Shown here piece by piece: positions 1 to 10,927 of a stretch of 64,000 nucleotides of DNA. Position 1 is the stretch's first letter. Each line of letters opens with the position of its first letter. Source of the DNA: Thioalkalivibrio sp. K90mix (lineage in GTDB: Bacteria > Pseudomonadota > Gammaproteobacteria > Ectothiorhodospirales > Ectothiorhodospiraceae); contig NC_013889.1 of the NCBI RefSeq assembly GCF_000025545.1, positions 2,411,501 through 2,475,500 of the forward strand. The letters are read 5' to 3'. The notes beneath the pieces are model-generated. The model was not told where the DNA came from. It was given only the letters and a program-made list of their open reading frames with translations, and did not search any database. The position numbers were made by a program, and so were the translations under genes.

Positions 1-586
1 CCTCGGTCAAACGCCGGGTGATCGCGATATCCGAGCCCGAGGGCTCGGCCACCCCGGACGGGTGGTTGTGGGCAAGGATCACCGCGGCCGCATTGTGGTG
101 CAGCACACGCCGCACGACCTCGCGCGGGTGCACGGCGGCGCCGTCAATCGTGCCGCGGAACAGCTCCTCGAAGGCGATCACCCGATGGCGGTTATCCAGG
201 AACAGGACCGCGAAGACCTCGAAGGGATAGTCGCGCAGACGCGCCGCAAGGAACTGGCGGGTGGCAGTCGGCGAGGTCAACGCATCGCCACGCTCCAGGT
301 CGGCGGCGAGGTGCCGCCGACCCATCTCGAGCACCGCCTGGAGCTGGGCGTATTTGGCATCCCCCAGCCCCGGCGCCGCGCAAAATCCCGCCTGATCGGA
401 CTGCAATAGAGGCCGCAGCCCGCCGAAGCGGCTGAGCAGATCGCGCGCGACATCGACCGCGCTCTTGCCGGCCACGCCGGTGCGCAGAAAGATCGCCAGC
501 AGCTCTGCGTCCGAAAGCGCAGCCGCGCCCCGTTCGATCAGCTTCTCCCGCGGGCGCTCGGCCGCGGGCCAGTCGGTAATCGCCAT
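1..586 (-). CDS. radC: RadC family protein (UPF0758/JAB domain), C-terminus cut by the window edge
   Basis: The visible 195 residues begin at an ATG preceded by a good GGGAGG ribosome site. A helix-hairpin-helix-like region (about residues 55-85) precedes an MPN/JAB domain containing the metal-binding motif HNHPSG at 173-178. RadC proteins are near 220 residues, so roughly the last 30 are off the left edge. The family was named for DNA repair, but its biochemical role is unsettled. The next gene upstream on the same strand is ilvD, separated by a 33-bp inverted-repeat hairpin, so co-transcription is doubtful. Family assignment is secure; the function is not. Confidence 0.93.
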   Translation of the reverse strand, partial: MAITDWPAAERPREKLIERGAAALSDAELLAIFLRTGVAGKSAVDVARDLLSRFGGLRPLLQSDQAGFCAAPGLGDAKYAQLQAVLEMGRRHLAADLERGDALTSPTATRQFLAARLRDYPFEVFAVLFLDNRHRVIAFEELFRGTIDGAAVHPREVVRRVLHHNAAAVILAHNHPSGVAEPSGSDIAITRRLTE

Positions 587-662
587 CCCCACCTCCCTGT
601 GGTTCAGTCGTTTGGTTTTTTCGTTCCAGGCCGTCTCGGTCATCCCGACCGTAGCGAAGAAC

Positions 663-752
663 CGTAGGATGCGTTGAGCGGCAGCGAAACGCATCGATTC
701 GGACACCAATGGCAAGCATGATGCGTTTCGCTGCCGCTCAACGCATCCTACG
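663..752. repeat. Perfect 33-bp inverted repeat (REP/MITE-like hairpin)
   Basis: Arms at 663-695 and 720-752 are exact reverse complements, separated by a 24-nt loop. Each arm carries the core GTAGGATGCGTTGAGC. It sits between ilvD and radC, which read in the same direction, so it could also attenuate or terminate the ilvD transcript. A degenerate relative lies at 29924-30009. I infer a small dispersed intergenic element and see no gene in it. Confidence 0.8.
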
Positions 753-778
753 ACCCTGCTGGTAGCCCTCGGTCAGTC

Positions 779-2626
779 CTAGAAGCGGGAGATATCACGC
801 ACCGCGCCGAAGGCGGCGGAGGTCGTCATCAGGGCGTAGGCGCGCAGGGCCTGGGTGACCGGGCGGGTCCGCGACTCGGGCTTCCAGGCCTTCGCGCCAC
901 GGGCCTCCATCGCCTCGCGCCGGGCTGCCAGGGTGGCGTCGTCGACGTCGATGCGGATCTCGCGCCCGGGGATGTCGATCACGATGGTGTCGCCCTCCTC
1001 GATCAGGCCGATCGCGCCGCCCTGCGCGGCCTCCGGGGAGACGTGGCCGATGGACAGCCCGGAAGTACCGCCGGAGAAGCGCCCGTCGGTGATCAGCGCG
1101 CATTCCTTGCCCAGCCCCTTGGACTTCAGATACGAGGTCGGGTAGAGCATCTCCTGCATGCCGGGGCCGCCCTTCGGACCCTCGTAGCGGATGATCACGA
1201 CGTCACCCGCCTGGATGCGGTCACCGAGGATCGCCTCGACGGCCGCGTCCTGGCTCTCGAACACCCGCGCGGGGCCGGAGAACTTCAGGATGCTCTCGTC
1301 GACCCCCGCGGTCTTCACGATGCAGCCGTCCGGGGCCATGTTGCCGTAGAGCACGGCCAGGCCGCCGTCCTGGGAGTAGGCATGTTCGATATCGCGGATA
1401 CAGCCGTTCTCGCGGTCGATGTCGAGGCTGTCCCAGGTCTTGTCCTGGCTGAACGCGACCTGAGTGGGCACGCCGCCCGGCGCGGCCTTGTACAGGGTCT
1501 CGGAGGCAGCGGCGTGGCGCATCACATCCCACTGCTCCAGCGCCTGGCCCATGGTGTCGGCGTGGACCGTCGGGATATCGCGGTGGATCAGCCCACCACG
1601 GTCCAGCTCGGCCAGGATGCCGACGACGCCACCGGCGCGGTGCACGTCCTCCATGTGATAGAGCTGGGTGGCCGGCGCCACCTTGCACAGGTTCGGGACC
1701 TTGCGCGACAGGCGGTCGATATCCGCCATGGTGAAGTCCACGTCGCCCTCGCGCGCGGCCGCCAGCAGGTGCAGCACGGTATTGGTGGAGCCGCCCATCG
1801 CGATGTCCAGGCTCATCGCGTTCTCGAAGGCCTCGAAGGTGGCGATCGAACGCGGCAGCACGGATTCGTCGTCCTGCTCGTAGTAGCGCTTCGCGAGCTC
1901 GACCACGCGCCGACCGGCCTGTTCGAACAGCGACTTGCGCCCGGCATGGGTGGCCAGCAGCGAGCCGTTGCCCGGCAGCGACAGGCCCAGGGCCTCGGTC
2001 AGGCAGTTCATCGAGTTGGCGGTGAACATGCCGGAGCAGGATCCACAGGTCGGGCAGGCGGAGCGCTCGATGGCCTCCACCTCCTCGTCGCTGGCGCTGG
2101 AGTCCGCGGCCTTGACCATCGCATCCACCAGATCCAGGTGGATCACGTTGTCGGTACCCGGCTGCTTCACCTTGCCAGCCTCCATCGGGCCGCCGGAGAC
2201 GAAGACCACCGGGATGTTCAGACGCATCGCGGCCATCAGCATGCCCGGGGTGATCTTGTCGCAGTTCGAGATGCACACCAGCGCATCGGCGCAGTGGGCA
2301 TTGACCATGTACTCCACCGAATCGGCGATAATCTCGCGCGAGGGCAGCGAATAGAGCATCCCGCCGTGGCCCATCGCGATACCGTCATCCACCGCGATGG
2401 TGTTGAACTCCTTGGCCACACCACCGGCCTTCTCCACTTCGCCGGCGACCAGCTGGCCCAGATCCTTCAGGTGCACGTGCCCGGGCACGAACTGGGTGAA
2501 GGAGTTGGCGATGGCGATGATCGGCTTGCCGAAGTCGCCATCCTTCATGCCGGTGGCGCGCCACAGGGCGCGGGCGCCGGCCATGTTGCGGCCGTGGGTG
2601 GTGGTGCGGGAACGATAGGCGGGCAT
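779..2626 (-). CDS. ilvD: Dihydroxy-acid dehydratase
   Basis: A 615-residue protein, matching the usual length of the IlvD/Edd family. It dehydrates 2,3-dihydroxy-isovalerate and 2,3-dihydroxy-3-methylvalerate in valine, isoleucine and pantothenate synthesis, using an iron-sulfur cluster and Mg2+ in the cytoplasm. Candidate cluster cysteines are Cys122 (in [10 protein letters not shown]) and the cluster CPTCGSC at 191-197. The frame stays open to 2881, but the family N-terminus [12 protein letters not shown] begins at 2626, and the extra 85 residues would cover the neighbouring divergent gene. It stands alone here, without ilvC or ilvBN. Acetolactate decarboxylase, which draws on the same branched-chain pathway, lies 35 kb away in this window. 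Confidence 0.97.
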   Translation of the reverse strand: MPAYRSRTTTHGRNMAGARALWRATGMKDGDFGKPIIAIANSFTQFVPGHVHLKDLGQLVAGEVEKAGGVAKEFNTIAVDDGIAMGHGGMLYSLPSREIIADSVEYMVNAHCADALVCISNCDKITPGMLMAAMRLNIPVVFVSGGPMEAGKVKQPGTDNVIHLDLVDAMVKAADSSASDEEVEAIERSACPTCGSCSGMFTANSMNCLTEALGLSLPGNGSLLATHAGRKSLFEQAGRRVVELAKRYYEQDDESVLPRSIATFEAFENAMSLDIAMGGSTNTVLHLLAAAREGDVDFTMADIDRLSRKVPNLCKVAPATQLYHMEDVHRAGGVVGILAELDRGGLIHRDIPTVHADTMGQALEQWDVMRHAAASETLYKAAPGGVPTQVAFSQDKTWDSLDIDRENGCIRDIEHAYSQDGGLAVLYGNMAPDGCIVKTAGVDESILKFSGPARVFESQDAAVEAILGDRIQAGDVVIIRYEGPKGGPGMQEMLYPTSYLKSKGLGKECALITDGRFSGGTSGLSIGHVSPEAAQGGAIGLIEEGDTIVIDIPGREIRIDVDDATLAARREAMEARGAKAWKPESRTRPVTQALRAYALMTTSAAFGAVRDISRF

Positions 2627-2661
2627 GGTCGGATCTCGTGAACGTTTATGCAGATGCGGAA

Positions 2662-2682
2662 TCGTACATAATGAGTCGTACA
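2662..2682. promoter_or_regulatory. TCGTACA direct repeat in the ilvD / HMA divergent promoter region
   Basis: TCGTACA occurs at 2662-2668 and 2676-2682 in the 82-bp gap between two divergent starts. The stretch TACATAAT between them resembles a -10 element for the rightward gene. The 14-bp repeat spacing would put both copies near the same side of the helix for a dimeric regulator. This is pattern only; no regulator is identified. Confidence 0.25.
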
Positions 2683-2708
2683 AACCCCAGTTTCCGGAGG
2701 AAACGTTG

Positions 2709-2981
2709 ATGAAAATCGAGGTCGAGAACATCAAATGTGGCGGCTGCGCCAGCTCCATCCGCAAGGGCCTGATGCAGGTCGAAGGCGTCACTGAAGCCGA
2801 GGTCGATGTGGAAGGCGGCGCCGTGGAAGTCCATGCCCCGGATAGCGCCCGCGAAGCGGTCGCGGCGAAGCTGGCCAGCATGGGCTACCCCGAGGTGGGC
2901 TCGGTCTCCGGTCTGCGTTCCGCCAGCGCCAAGGCCAAGTCCTTCGCCAGCTGCGCCGTGGGGCGCATGAGCGGCGACTAG
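2709..2981 (+). CDS. Small heavy-metal-associated (HMA) domain protein
   Basis: A 90-residue protein with the metal-binding loop KCGGCASS (Cys10 and Cys13) and the ferredoxin-like fold pattern of CopZ/Atx1-type chaperones over about residues 1-65. The start at 2709 follows GGAGG. The C-terminal 25 residues ([16 protein letters not shown]...) form a basic tail with a third cysteine that ordinary copper chaperones lack. The loop is CGGC rather than the usual CXXC preceded by MXC, so Cu(I) is likely but Zn or Ni is possible. It lies 15 nt upstream of the exported DUF192 protein and may be co-transcribed with it. No metal ATPase is adjacent. Confidence 0.85.
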   Translation: MKIEVENIKCGGCASSIRKGLMQVEGVTEAEVDVEGGAVEVHAPDSAREAVAAKLASMGYPEVGSVSGLRSASAKAKSFASCAVGRMSGD

Positions 2982-2996
2982 CCGGCAACGGACGGC

Positions 2997-3467
2997 ATGC
3001 GTGCAGTCTCGCGTATCGCGCCCGCCCTCGTGGCGGGCGCGGCTTTGCTGGGGGTCCTGCTGCTGTGGGGCGCGACCCAGGCCGAGTCCGGCCTGCCCGT
3101 CGCCGAACTCAAGGTCGGCGAGCGCACGCTGACCATCGAGATCGCCGCCGACGAGCCGGCCCGCCGCCAGGGCCTGATGTACCGCGAGGAACTGGCCGAC
3201 GACCGCGGGATGCTGTTCGTCTGGGACCGCCCGGCACGTTACGCGATGTGGATGCGCAACACCTACATCCCGCTGGACGTCGCGTTCATTGATACCGACT
3301 ACCGCATCACCAACATCGAGACCATGGAGCCGCAGACCACCACCCTGCACGAAGCCGAGCGCGACGTGCTCTATGCGCTGGAGGTCAACGCGGGCTGGTT
3401 CGCGGAAAACGATGTCAGCGCCGGCGACCGGATCGACGATCTCCCGCGCGCACTGGGCAAGAAATAG
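2997..3467 (+). CDS. DUF192 (COG1430) secreted or membrane-anchored protein
   Basis: A 156-residue protein with an N-terminal hydrophobic segment (about residues 8-27) that should act as a signal or anchor. It then shows the DUF192 pattern: RQGLMYREEL, GMLFVW, MWMRNTYIPLDV and a C-terminal ALEVNAGW. The family is widespread in bacteria and archaea and has no established biochemical role; a periplasmic location is inferred from the leader. It follows the HMA protein closely and precedes argA by 78 nt. Confidence 0.88.
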   Translation: MRAVSRIAPALVAGAALLGVLLLWGATQAESGLPVAELKVGERTLTIEIAADEPARRQGLMYREELADDRGMLFVWDRPARYAMWMRNTYIPLDVAFIDTDYRITNIETMEPQTTTLHEAERDVLYALEVNAGWFAENDVSAGDRIDDLPRALGKK

Positions 3468-3545
3468 CCCAGATCTCACACTGATGCGCCCACCGCGTGC
3501 TTTCCCTACACTGTCCGACAAGCCCATCCGCGCGCGGACACGCCC

Positions 3546-4916
3546 GTGAACCCTCCCGCCACCGCCAGTGCCACGCCCGGCGCACCCAGTGAAACCCGGG
3601 CCGCCCCGCACCCCTCGGAACTCGACTGGTTCCGCGGGGCGGTGCCGTATATCGCCGCGCACCGGGGTCGAACCATGGTCATCGCCCTGGCCGGCGAGGC
3701 TGCGCTGGCACCGGAATTCCCGGAGCTGATGCGCGATATCGCCAAACTGCACGCGCTCGGTGTGCGTGTGGTGCTGGTCTATGGCGTGCGCCCCCAGATC
3801 GAGGCCCGACTGGCCGAGAGCGGCCTGACGCCGCAGTACGCGGAGGGCCTGCGAGTCACCGACGCGCCGGCGCTGGAGGCGGTACTGGATGCAGTCGGCC
3901 GGCTGCGCCTGCAGATCGAGGGCCTGCTGTCGCGCAGCCTGGGGCAGCCGGGCACCGGCAATGCACGGCTGCGCGTGGCCAGCGGCAATTTCGTCACCGC
4001 GCGCCCGCTTGGCGTGCGTGGCGGCGTGGACTTTCACTACACCGGCGAGGTGCGCGGGGTCGATACCGAGGCCCTGCGCAACCTGCTGGACCAGGATCAG
4101 GTGGCGCTGGTTTCGCCGCTGGGGTACTCGCCCACCGGTGAGGTGTTCAACCTCTCCGGCGAGGACGTGGCAACCCAGGTCGCGATCGCCCTGAACGCGG
4201 ACAAGCTGATCTTCCTGACCGAGGCGGGGGTCCTGCGCGATCCACAACACGGGGTCCTGGGCCAGCTGACCGTGCCCGCCGCGGAACGGCTCCTGGCGGA
4301 ATCGGACGATCTGCCGGAGGAGCTGGCCAATCACCTCAAGAGCGCGATCGATGCCTGCCGCCAGCGCGAGATGCGCGTCCACCTGGTGGACCGCCATGAC
4401 GATGGCGGGCTGCTGATCGAGCTGTTCACCCGCCAGGGGATCGGCACGCTGGTCTCGCGCGAACCGCTGGAGCGGCTGCGTCAGGCAACGATCGACGATG
4501 TCGGCGGTATCCATGCCCTGCTGCAGCCGCTGGAGGCCGAGGGCATCCTGGTCCATCGTGCACGCGAGCACCTGGAGCTGGAAATCGAGCGCTTCCAGGT
4601 GCTGGATGTCGACGGTCTGATCATCGGCACCGCCGCGCTGTATCCGTTTGGCGAACAAGCGGCGGAGATCGCCTGCCTGGCTCTGCACGCCGACTATCGC
4701 GGCAGCGGACGGGGCGACCGCCTGCTGGCGGCCATGGAGTCACTGGCGCGGGAACAGGGCGCACGGCAGCTGTTCGTGCTGACGACCCGCACCGCGCAGT
4801 GGTTCCAGGAGCGCGGCTACACGACCGGAAAGGTCGACGATCTGCCGCCCGAGCGGCGCGCGCACTACAACCAGGCGCGAAACTCCCGGGTCTACACGAA
4901 ACGGCTCCAGCCCTGA
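3546..4916 (+). CDS. argA: Amino-acid N-acetyltransferase (N-acetylglutamate synthase)
   Basis: A 456-residue two-domain enzyme. An amino-acid-kinase-like domain (about 30-290) carries the regulatory arginine site in this family and is followed by a GNAT acetyltransferase domain (about 305-445; acetyl-CoA loop near YRGSGRGDRLL). It makes N-acetylglutamate from acetyl-CoA and glutamate, the first step of arginine synthesis. Length and domain order match gammaproteobacterial ArgA. The start at 3546 gives an 18-residue proline/alanine-rich leader before the conserved WFR region. It converges with the hydroxylase gene, with 27 nt between stops. Confidence 0.95.
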   Translation: MNPPATASATPGAPSETRAAPHPSELDWFRGAVPYIAAHRGRTMVIALAGEAALAPEFPELMRDIAKLHALGVRVVLVYGVRPQIEARLAESGLTPQYAEGLRVTDAPALEAVLDAVGRLRLQIEGLLSRSLGQPGTGNARLRVASGNFVTARPLGVRGGVDFHYTGEVRGVDTEALRNLLDQDQVALVSPLGYSPTGEVFNLSGEDVATQVAIALNADKLIFLTEAGVLRDPQHGVLGQLTVPAAERLLAESDDLPEELANHLKSAIDACRQREMRVHLVDRHDDGGLLIELFTRQGIGTLVSREPLERLRQATIDDVGGIHALLQPLEAEGILVHRAREHLELEIERFQVLDVDGLIIGTAALYPFGEQAAEIACLALHADYRGSGRGDRLLAAMESLAREQGARQLFVLTTRTAQWFQERGYTTGKVDDLPPERRAHYNQARNSRVYTKRLQP

Positions 4917-4943
4917 CCCCGGCCGCCCGCCGCAACCGCGCCA

Positions 4944-5822
4944 TCAGCGCCGGCGGCGGGTGACCTCCTCCCGCGAATCCCCCTCGGTCTCTGGGCGGCG
5001 ATTGATCGGATAGCTGTCGGCGGGCCCGACGAATGGCTGGATCAGCATGCGATCGAGCCGCTCCCAGGCGGGGTCGCGGAACTGGTTCAGCCCAATCGTC
5101 ATCCCGTCATGCCCGTCCTGCGGCTGCGCGCGGTAGGTCCCCATGATCCGGTCCCAGAGCGAGAGGTTGAATCCGAAGTTCGAGTTGGTCTCGTGCGGAT
5201 ACCAGGAATGGTGGACGCGGTGGAAGTCCGGCGTGACGATGAACCAGCGCAGCACCCGGTCCACCGCGGCCGGCATGCGCACGTTGGAGTGGTTGAACAG
5301 GGCCAGCGAGCTGAGGATCACCTCGAAGATCAGCACCGCCAGTGCCGGGGCGCCGATTGCGACCACCACCATGGCCTTGATACCGAACGACAGCACAATT
5401 TCCAGCGGGTGGAAGCGCAGGCCGGTGGTCACGTCGAAGTCGAGATCCGCATGGTGCATGCGGTGCAGCCGCCACAGCGACGGGACGGCATGAAACATCA
5501 CGTGCTGGGCCCAGATCGCGAAATCGAGGACCACGACCGCGATCAGCACGACCAGCCAGAAGGGCAGGTCCAGCATCTGCAGCAGCCCCCAGCCCTGGGT
5601 CTCGACGAACAGCCCCAGGCCCACCAGCCCCGCCGGGAACAGGAACCGGGTCAGCAGCGTGCCGGTAATCACCACGCCCCAGTTATTCGACCAGCGATAG
5701 GCCTTGCCCACCGACAGGGGACGTCGCGGCCCCAGGATCTCCCAGGTCGCCATGATCGCCAGAACGGACAGCAGGATGCCGACCCGAATGATCGGCTCCT
5801 GCGCCAGAAACCAGTCCGCCAT
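4944..5822 (-). CDS. Sterol desaturase / fatty acid hydroxylase family membrane protein
   Basis: A 292-residue membrane protein with several hydrophobic segments (about 12-30, 50-72, 85-105, 150-172). It holds the diiron histidine clusters of the fatty acid hydroxylase superfamily: HVMFH (107-111), HRMHH (120-124), His138, His178, HRVHH (201-205) and His210. The end of the domain has the typical SLWDRIMGTY. Members hydroxylate or desaturate lipids using O2 and two iron atoms; the substrate cannot be told from sequence. It sits 42 nt downstream of dksA on the same strand, so it may be partly co-transcribed. Confidence 0.9.
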   Translation of the reverse strand: MADWFLAQEPIIRVGILLSVLAIMATWEILGPRRPLSVGKAYRWSNNWGVVITGTLLTRFLFPAGLVGLGLFVETQGWGLLQMLDLPFWLVVLIAVVVLDFAIWAQHVMFHAVPSLWRLHRMHHADLDFDVTTGLRFHPLEIVLSFGIKAMVVVAIGAPALAVLIFEVILSSLALFNHSNVRMPAAVDRVLRWFIVTPDFHRVHHSWYPHETNSNFGFNLSLWDRIMGTYRAQPQDGHDGMTIGLNQFRDPAWERLDRMLIQPFVGPADSYPINRRPETEGDSREEVTRRRR

Positions 5823-5864
5823 GTGTGTGCCCTGCGTTCGCTTCAGGCGCGGTCGCGCCCCTGC

Positions 5865-6290
5865 CTACTGACCGAAGCGCGCCTCGTTGCGTTCATGGGC
5901 CTCCTGGGCCGCCACGCTCAGGGTCGCGATCGGACGAGCCTCCAGGCGAGCGATACCGATCGGTTCGCCGGTCTCCTCGCAGTAGCCGTACTCGCCCAGA
6001 TCAATACGCGCCAGGGCCGCATCGATCTTGTTCAGCAGCTTGCGGTAGCGATCGCGCGTGCGCAGCTCCAGCCCGGCATCGGCCTCGTGAGTCGCGCGGT
6101 CGTTGGGGTCCGGTTCCTGCCAGCTCTCGGTGCGCAGGTGCTCGAGCGTCTGCTCGGACTCCTCGATCAGTTCCGCACGCCAGGCCTCGAGCTTGGCGCG
6201 AAAGTAGTCCAGCTGACGCGGATTCATGTAGGGTTCGTCCTCGGACGGACGATACCCGGACTCCAGGATAGTTTCGGCTTCTTGGCTCAT
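5865..6290 (-). CDS. dksA: DksA/TraR family RNA polymerase-binding transcription factor with degraded zinc finger
   Basis: A 141-residue protein aligning along DksA: a long coiled coil (about 30-95) with the tip signature DPNDRA (Asp61, Asp64, Ala66) that enters the RNA polymerase secondary channel, then the finger. Of the four zinc cysteines only Cys104 remains; the other positions read Thr107, Ser125 and Ala128. Zinc-less DksA forms are known in proteobacteria. The start at 6290 follows GAGGGG; the open frame upstream is not DksA-like. The role would be ppGpp-linked control of stable RNA and amino-acid promoters. Whether the genome also encodes a four-cysteine DksA cannot be seen here. Confidence 0.92.
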   Translation of the reverse strand: MSQEAETILESGYRPSEDEPYMNPRQLDYFRAKLEAWRAELIEESEQTLEHLRTESWQEPDPNDRATHEADAGLELRTRDRYRKLLNKIDAALARIDLGEYGYCEETGEPIGIARLEARPIATLSVAAQEAHERNEARFGQ

Positions 6291-6431
6291 ATCGGCCCCT
6301 CGCCGGACCGCCTTCCGACCCCATGTCGGAACGGACCCGGCACGACGACAGGTACACCCGATCCAGTATAGGGCACTTCCCCACGCGGACGGCAAACGCC
6401 GCGCAACAATCGCAGGACTTCATGGGAACCC

Positions 6432-7225
6432 ATGCACACCATGAGCACCACGCAGCGCCTGATCCAGATCAGTGACACCCACCTGGGCCGCGTGCCCGGG
6501 CCGATCCGGGCCGGCTATCCGGACAGCGACACCCAGCTGGAACGAATCCTCGGCGCCCTGCCCCGGGAGCCGGCGGCGGATGCCCTGCTCCTGAGCGGCG
6601 ATCTGGCCGAGGATCCGGAACCAGCGACCTATGCTCGGCTGGCGCGACTGCTGGGCAGCCGGCGCGAACCGATGCTCGCACTCGCCGGCAACCACGACGA
6701 TTGCCAGACCCTGCGCACCGCCCTGGAGCCCGAGACCTGTCAAGTCCATGGCGAGAGGATGCTGGGGCCCTGGAAGCTGATCGGCCTGGATTCCAGCACA
6801 CCCGGCGAGGCGGCCGGGCGTCTGGACGCGTCAGAGTGCGAGCGCCTGGAGAAAAGCCTGTCGGCCGATCCGGACCGCCCTACCGTCGTCGCCCTGCACC
6901 ATCCGCCAGTGGCCATTGGCAGTGCCTGGATGGATCGGCTGGGGCTGCTGGATCCGGACGCGCTGTTCGCGGTGCTCGACCGCCATCCGCAGGTGCGCGC
7001 CTGCCTGTTCGGGCACATCCACCAGGACTTCCGGGCCCGGCGGGGTGCGATCGAGCTCCTCGGAAGCCCGTCGACCTGCGTGCAGTTCACGCCGGGCTCC
7101 GAAGAGTTCGCCGTGGATGCGGCCCTGGACGCCGGCTACCGCATTCTGGATCTGCACCCGGATGGGCGATTCGATACGCAGGTGGTCCGCGTACCGGGGA
7201 CCCGCATCGCCATGGAACCTTCGGC

Positions 7226-7229
<4 letters not shown>
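6432..7229 (+). CDS. cpdA: 3',5'-cyclic-AMP phosphodiesterase (class III)
   Basis: A 265-residue calcineurin-like phosphoesterase with the ordered metal motifs ISDTHL, SGDLAED, GNHDD, HHPP and GHIHQDF, as in E. coli CpdA. It hydrolyses cAMP in the cytoplasm and would oppose adenylate cyclases such as the one at 53104-54501. A second ATG at 6441 (MSTTQ...) is an equally plausible start. The stop overlaps the ATG of the next gene (ATGA), which indicates translational coupling to amgK and murU. Confidence 0.92.
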
Positions 7230-9377
<2,148 letters not shown>

Positions 9378-9417
9378 CGCCAGGCCGAACCCTCGGGATG
9401 ACCTGCGACTGGCGCGA

Positions 9418-10230
9418 TCATACCTTGATGTAGATCCAGCCTTCGGCCTGACGGCGCGCGGCCTCGGCTACGCCGGAATCGATCCGTTCGGCCTGCGGGA
9501 GGATGTCCACCGTGCCACCCTCCTCGCGGGCCAGACGATCGAGGGTCTGGGTGCAGGCCGTGAAACGCAGGCTCGCATACTCCTGGCTGAGCGCCGCAAC
9601 CCGCTCGGGATACGGAGCCCGGTCCGTGCGCAGGAAATCCATCGCGTTGTTGTGCACCACGACCTGCACGTTCAGCTCGCGACCATCGGCCGCCGCGTCG
9701 CGGTACATCGCCTCGATGTCGTCCAGCAGCTCGGCCATGGATTTCGGGTCGGCCTCGTTGATATGCAGCAGGATCTGGTCAGTCTCGGTCGCCGCGACGA
9801 CCTGCGGCGCGGAACCATCGGCCTGATCGCTACCGGCAATCAGCGCCGTCTCGCCGGCATCACCACCGATCCAGGCGGTTGGTTCGCCACTCCCGAGGAA
9901 TCCGGCATCGCGCGTAATCTCGTAACCCGCCAGGGACCCCAGCACGAGCGCCACCACCCCGGCCGCCATCGACGGGAACCAGTGGGTACGTGATGATCGG
10001 GAGATACGACAGCGTCCGCCGCCTGACTGGGCCGTGGGAAGGTCCTCGTAGGCCATGCCCACCAGCTCCTTGAGCTGGTGCATATCGCAGACCTCTCGGC
10101 TCAGGCGCTCGCTGGAGGAGATCAGCTTCAGTGTATTGAGGCGATCCTCGGGCGAGAATTCGCCATCGACGAACGCATTGAGAATCTCCTCGCTGGGGCG
10201 ATCCTGCGCATTGAGACGGTGTTCAGCCAT
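9418..10230 (-). CDS. Transmembrane anti-sigma factor with C-terminal DsrE domain
   Basis: A 270-residue fusion. Residues 13-62 look like a cytoplasmic anti-sigma domain (ILNAFVDGEFSPEDR ... REVCDMHQLKELV) but lack the HxxxCxxC zinc motif. A basic stretch and one membrane segment (about 87-104) follow, then a linker and a DsrE-like domain (about 151-270) with Cys226 in FTACTQTL. It overlaps the sigma gene by 8 nt, the usual coupling of ECF pairs. I infer that the outer DsrE domain senses a signal, perhaps sulfane sulfur or redox state, and controls release of the sigma factor. The pairing with a sigma gene is seen; the ligand is not. Confidence 0.82.
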   Translation of the reverse strand: MAEHRLNAQDRPSEEILNAFVDGEFSPEDRLNTLKLISSSERLSREVCDMHQLKELVGMAYEDLPTAQSGGGRCRISRSSRTHWFPSMAAGVVALVLGSLAGYEITRDAGFLGSGEPTAWIGGDAGETALIAGSDQADGSAPQVVAATETDQILLHINEADPKSMAELLDDIEAMYRDAAADGRELNVQVVVHNNAMDFLRTDRAPYPERVAALSQEYASLRFTACTQTLDRLAREEGGTVDILPQAERIDSGVAEAARRQAEGWIYIKV

Positions 10231-10783
10231 GCCGATTCCTCACTACCTGAAGATGGGGTCCATCAGCCGCTTGCCCCTGGTCGGCCTGCTGTTCCAACAG
10301 CACCTTTTTCAGTTGCGCCCGAGCCCGGCTCAGGCGGCTCATTACGGTCCCGATCGGCACATCCAGCACCTCCGAGACCTCTGCGTATGCGAACCCCTCC
10401 AGGTCCACGAGCGACACCACCTGTCGATGATCCGCGCTCAACTGCGCCATCGCACGGTGGACATCCGACACCATCCGGTTGCGTTCGGTCTGCATCTCCG
10501 GACAGTCCTCGCAGGGCAGCTCCATGCTGTCCACGTCCACCGTATCCTTCTGCCGCCGTCCCCAGTCCCGGTAGCAGTTGGTCATGATGCGGAACACCCA
10601 GGCCTTCAGGGCGCTCTCGTCCTGCAGCGATTTCAGCCGGGTCAGGGCCTTCATCATCGCTTCCTGCACCAGGTCGTCGGCCAAAGCGGCGTCGTGACAC
10701 CAGGCAAAGGCCATGCGGTACATTTGCGGTCGAAGGTCACAGACCTTCTGGCGCAACCGCCTCTGTGCGAACCAGGTCGCCAT
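10223..10783 (-). CDS. ECF-family RNA polymerase sigma factor
   Basis: A 186-residue group IV sigma factor. Region 2 (about 15-80; DDLVQEAMMKAL, AWVFRIMTNCYRDW) and region 4 (about 108-160; GFAYAEVSEVLDVPIGTVMSRLSRAR) are both complete. The linker between them contains CEDC at 91-94, an unusual cysteine pair. The start follows GGAGG at good spacing. The immediate downstream partner is the transmembrane DsrE anti-sigma factor. A GGAAT-17-CGTCC candidate promoter lies in front, consistent with autoregulation. Confidence 0.93.
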   Translation of the reverse strand: MATWFAQRRLRQKVCDLRPQMYRMAFAWCHDAALADDLVQEAMMKALTRLKSLQDESALKAWVFRIMTNCYRDWGRRQKDTVDVDSMELPCEDCPEMQTERNRMVSDVHRAMAQLSADHRQVVSLVDLEGFAYAEVSEVLDVPIGTVMSRLSRARAQLKKVLLEQQADQGQAADGPHLQVVRNRHG

Positions 10784-10843
10784 GTTGTATTTCCTCCATC
10801 CGCAGGGCCGTACGTGCGGCCTTGCTTGTTCTTGTACCTTGTA

Positions 10844-10870
10844 GGACGCTACCCCACGCAGCGCTATTCC
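10844..10870 (-). promoter_or_regulatory. Candidate ECF-type promoter of the sigma operon
   Basis: Reading leftward, GGAAT (10870-10866) is followed after 17 nt by CGTCC (10848-10844), resembling ECF promoters (GGAAC, 16-17 nt, CGTC). The sigma start is about 60 nt further on. The leader contains a GGCCG/CGGCC hairpin at 10806-10821. Autoregulation is typical for such operons; this site is a weak sequence match only. Confidence 0.35.
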
Positions 10871-10927
10871 GGTCCAGGCCCTTCTCTTTGTGGCCTGCGT
10901 CCCGAATCCCCAGCCTCAGGATACCCA

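Noticed and set aside
1043-2641. A 532-residue open frame on the + strand opposite ilvD
   Set aside because: It is a stop-free antisense frame caused by high GC and codon bias of ilvD; the protein is low-complexity and unlike any family, while ilvD aligns along its length.
2646-4688. A 680-residue leftward frame opposite the HMA, DUF192 and argA genes
   Set aside because: It crosses three real genes and their intergenic gaps, and its product is His/Gln/Arg-rich like other antisense shadows here.
5109-6371. A 420-residue rightward frame opposite the hydroxylase and dksA
   Set aside because: It spans two confident genes on the other strand and is compositionally an antisense shadow.
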